Shown in pieces: positions 5,037 to 5,842 of a stretch of DNA of 5,842 nt. Made by a program: the position numbers and the translations under genes. Within the stretch, counting starts at the first letter, position 1, and each line of letters starts with the position of its first letter. Source of the DNA: Nitrospirota bacterium (GTDB taxonomy: Bacteria > Nitrospirota > Nitrospiria > Nitrospirales > Nitrospiraceae); the NCBI GenBank assembly GCA_016235225.1, contig JACRLS010000314.1, positions 1 to 5,842 of the forward strand, read 5' to 3'. The notes beneath the pieces are model-generated. The model made no database searches and was not told where the DNA came from. It saw nothing but the letters and a program-made list of their open reading frames with translations.

Positions 5037-5475
5037 CCATTCACCGACGCACTTGAATGCGACGTTCGGCGCGCTGGCCGATCCCACACGACGCGCCATC
5101 TTGCAACGCCTGTCGCAGGGCTCCTGCCCCATCACCGAGCTGCCGAACCCTTCAGCCGTCTCTCTGCCGGCGATCTCGAAACACCTCCGCGTCTTGGAGG
5201 ATGCCGGCCTCATCGCGCGCGAGAGGGAGGGACGGACCTGCCGGTGCCGACTGATTGCCACCCCGCTGGAACGGGCCTCTGATTGGATCTCCGCCAACCG
5301 CCGATACTGGGAACAACGACTGGACGCACTGGCTGCCTATCTCGATGACACTCATCCACAGGAGAGGTCACCATGGCCACCACCTCACCCCACGACGTCA
5401 CACTCACGATCACACGGCACGTCAACGCTCCGGTCGAGAAGGTCTTCAAGGCCTGGACGGACCCCAAGGCGTTGA
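5029..5475 (+). CDS. ArsR-family winged-helix transcriptional repressor
   Basis: The protein is a dimeric DNA-binding repressor, probably controlling its own operon. Residues 8-105 form the ArsR core: LNATFGALADPTRRAILQRL (9-28), the helix-turn-helix with recognition segment SLPAISKHLRVLEDAGLI (45-62), the wing REGRTCRCRLIAT (66-78), and the dimerisation helix WISANRRYWEQRLDALAAYL (86-105). The metal-binding ELCVC motif of ArsR/SmtB is absent. The sequence belongs with the ArsR proteins paired with AHSA1/SRPBCC genes, whose signal is generally unknown. Family members usually end near residue 105-115. Here the frame continues to residue 148 with a P/S/H/R-rich tail encoded inside the next gene, giving a 103-base overlap. 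The tail is probably read-through of a lost stop or a frameshift. A TGA at 5346-5348 in another frame would have closed the protein after YLD. Confidence 0.92.
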   Translation: MVNHSPTHLNATFGALADPTRRAILQRLSQGSCPITELPNPSAVSLPAISKHLRVLEDAGLIAREREGRTCRCRLIATPLERASDWISANRRYWEQRLDALAAYLDDTHPQERSPWPPPHPTTSHSRSHGTSTLRSRRSSRPGRTPRR

Positions 5476-5842
5476 GGAAGTGGTTTGCCCCGTCGGACAA
5501 CCATTCAACCCCCCTGGCGGAAGTGGACCTCCGCGTCAGCGGCCGCTATCGCATCCAGATCAAAGCGCCGGACGGCACACTGTCCACGGTGGGCGGCGTA
5601 TACAAGGAGATTCGCCCGTCGAAGCGGCTGGTGTTCACCTGGGCGTGGGAAGCCGGGAGCGGCTGTGGGACCACTGTGGTGTCCGAGCATGAAACCTTTG
5701 TCACCGTGCAGTTCCACGATCGCGACCAAGTCACGGACGTCATTCTGACGCATGAGCATTTCCCGACGCCCGAGGATCGGCATGCGCATCACGAAGGCTG
5801 GACCGGCTGCCTGGATCGGCTACCCCAGGCGCTCCCCCATCA
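5373..5842 (+). CDS. AHSA1/SRPBCC-domain protein, 3' end beyond the window
   Basis: This is a START/Bet v 1-like fold protein (activator of Hsp90 ATPase homologue 1 family) with a hydrophobic ligand cavity. Family members paired with ArsR repressors have no settled biochemical role. The ATG at 5373 is preceded by AGGAGAGGT at a suitable distance. The 156 visible residues contain the family landmarks: ITRHVNAPVEKVFKAWTDPKA (13-33, in part), LRKWFAP (34-40), VSGRYRIQI (55-63), GGVYKEIRPSKRLVFTWAW (74-92), TFVTVQFHD (108-116) and the closing HHEGWTGCLDRL (139-150). Family proteins end soon after that last motif, so only a few residues should be missing. It overlaps the repressor frame by 103 bases and would share its promoter. 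Unlike the repressor gene it has a clear ribosome-binding site, so it could be translated independently. Confidence 0.93.
   Translation, partial: MATTSPHDVTLTITRHVNAPVEKVFKAWTDPKALRKWFAPSDNHSTPLAEVDLRVSGRYRIQIKAPDGTLSTVGGVYKEIRPSKRLVFTWAWEAGSGCGTTVVSEHETFVTVQFHDRDQVTDVILTHEHFPTPEDRHAHHEGWTGCLDRLPQALPH

Noticed and set aside
4761..5297. A 178-codon minus-strand frame over the ArsR start and the RND remnant
   Set aside because: It is in a different frame from the recognisable RND sequence and antisense to the clear ArsR gene. It is R/A-rich with no domain.

Overview
The window comes from a GC-rich bacterial chromosome or large accessory region. By eye most of it is above 60% G+C, with one clearly lower-GC island, the DNA methyltransferase gene. 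No rRNA, tRNA or species-diagnostic gene is present. A Nitrospirota-like or other environmental Gram-negative source would fit the RND-pump remnant, the ArsR/AHSA1 pair and the GAGGTT-type intergenic repeats, but this is only an impression. It reads as an accessory, rearranged region: one insertion sequence, two gene remnants, a solitary modification methyltransferase and unrecognised small genes.

Region by region. Positions 1-170 hold no gene I can support. Positions 171-1615 (ends approximate) are an IS3-family insertion sequence on the minus strand with orfA (1541-1218) and orfB (1221-325), an intact DDE catalytic triad and recognisable but diverged terminal inverted repeats. Directly beyond its right end, 1612-1773 on the plus strand looks like the surviving 3' end of an unidentified gene. 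Its stop lies 17 bases before an intact cytosine-N4-type DNA methyltransferase (1791-2747). No restriction endonuclease is visible. Positions 2748-3069 are non-coding, with a stem-loop right after the methyltransferase stop and other small repeats.

Two unrecognised minus-strand genes follow: a 119-residue zinc-ribbon-like protein (3429-3070) and a 278-residue protein with two N-terminal membrane helices (4476-3640). Upstream of them lie a strong intrinsic terminator for leftward transcription (4561-4589), an imperfect inverted repeat built of GAGGTT-like units (4656-4765), and the last 59 codons of an RND efflux transporter (4987-4808, minus strand) whose remainder is missing.

The right end is a plus-strand operon: an ArsR-family repressor (5029-5475) and an AHSA1/SRPBCC protein (from 5373, running off the window). 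A perfect 16-bp palindrome covers the arsR-type start codon, and a sigma70-like promoter is placed so that the mRNA would begin at or next to the ATG. This predicts a leaderless, autorepressed operon. The two frames overlap by 103 bases, unusually long, and the repressor carries an atypical C-terminal tail as a result.

I see no clearly new multi-gene system. The items most worth a second look are the leaderless ArsR promoter/operator architecture, the ArsR/AHSA1 overlap, the solitary methyltransferase next to a gene broken at an IS end, and the RND remnant that stops five bases from the ArsR promoter.
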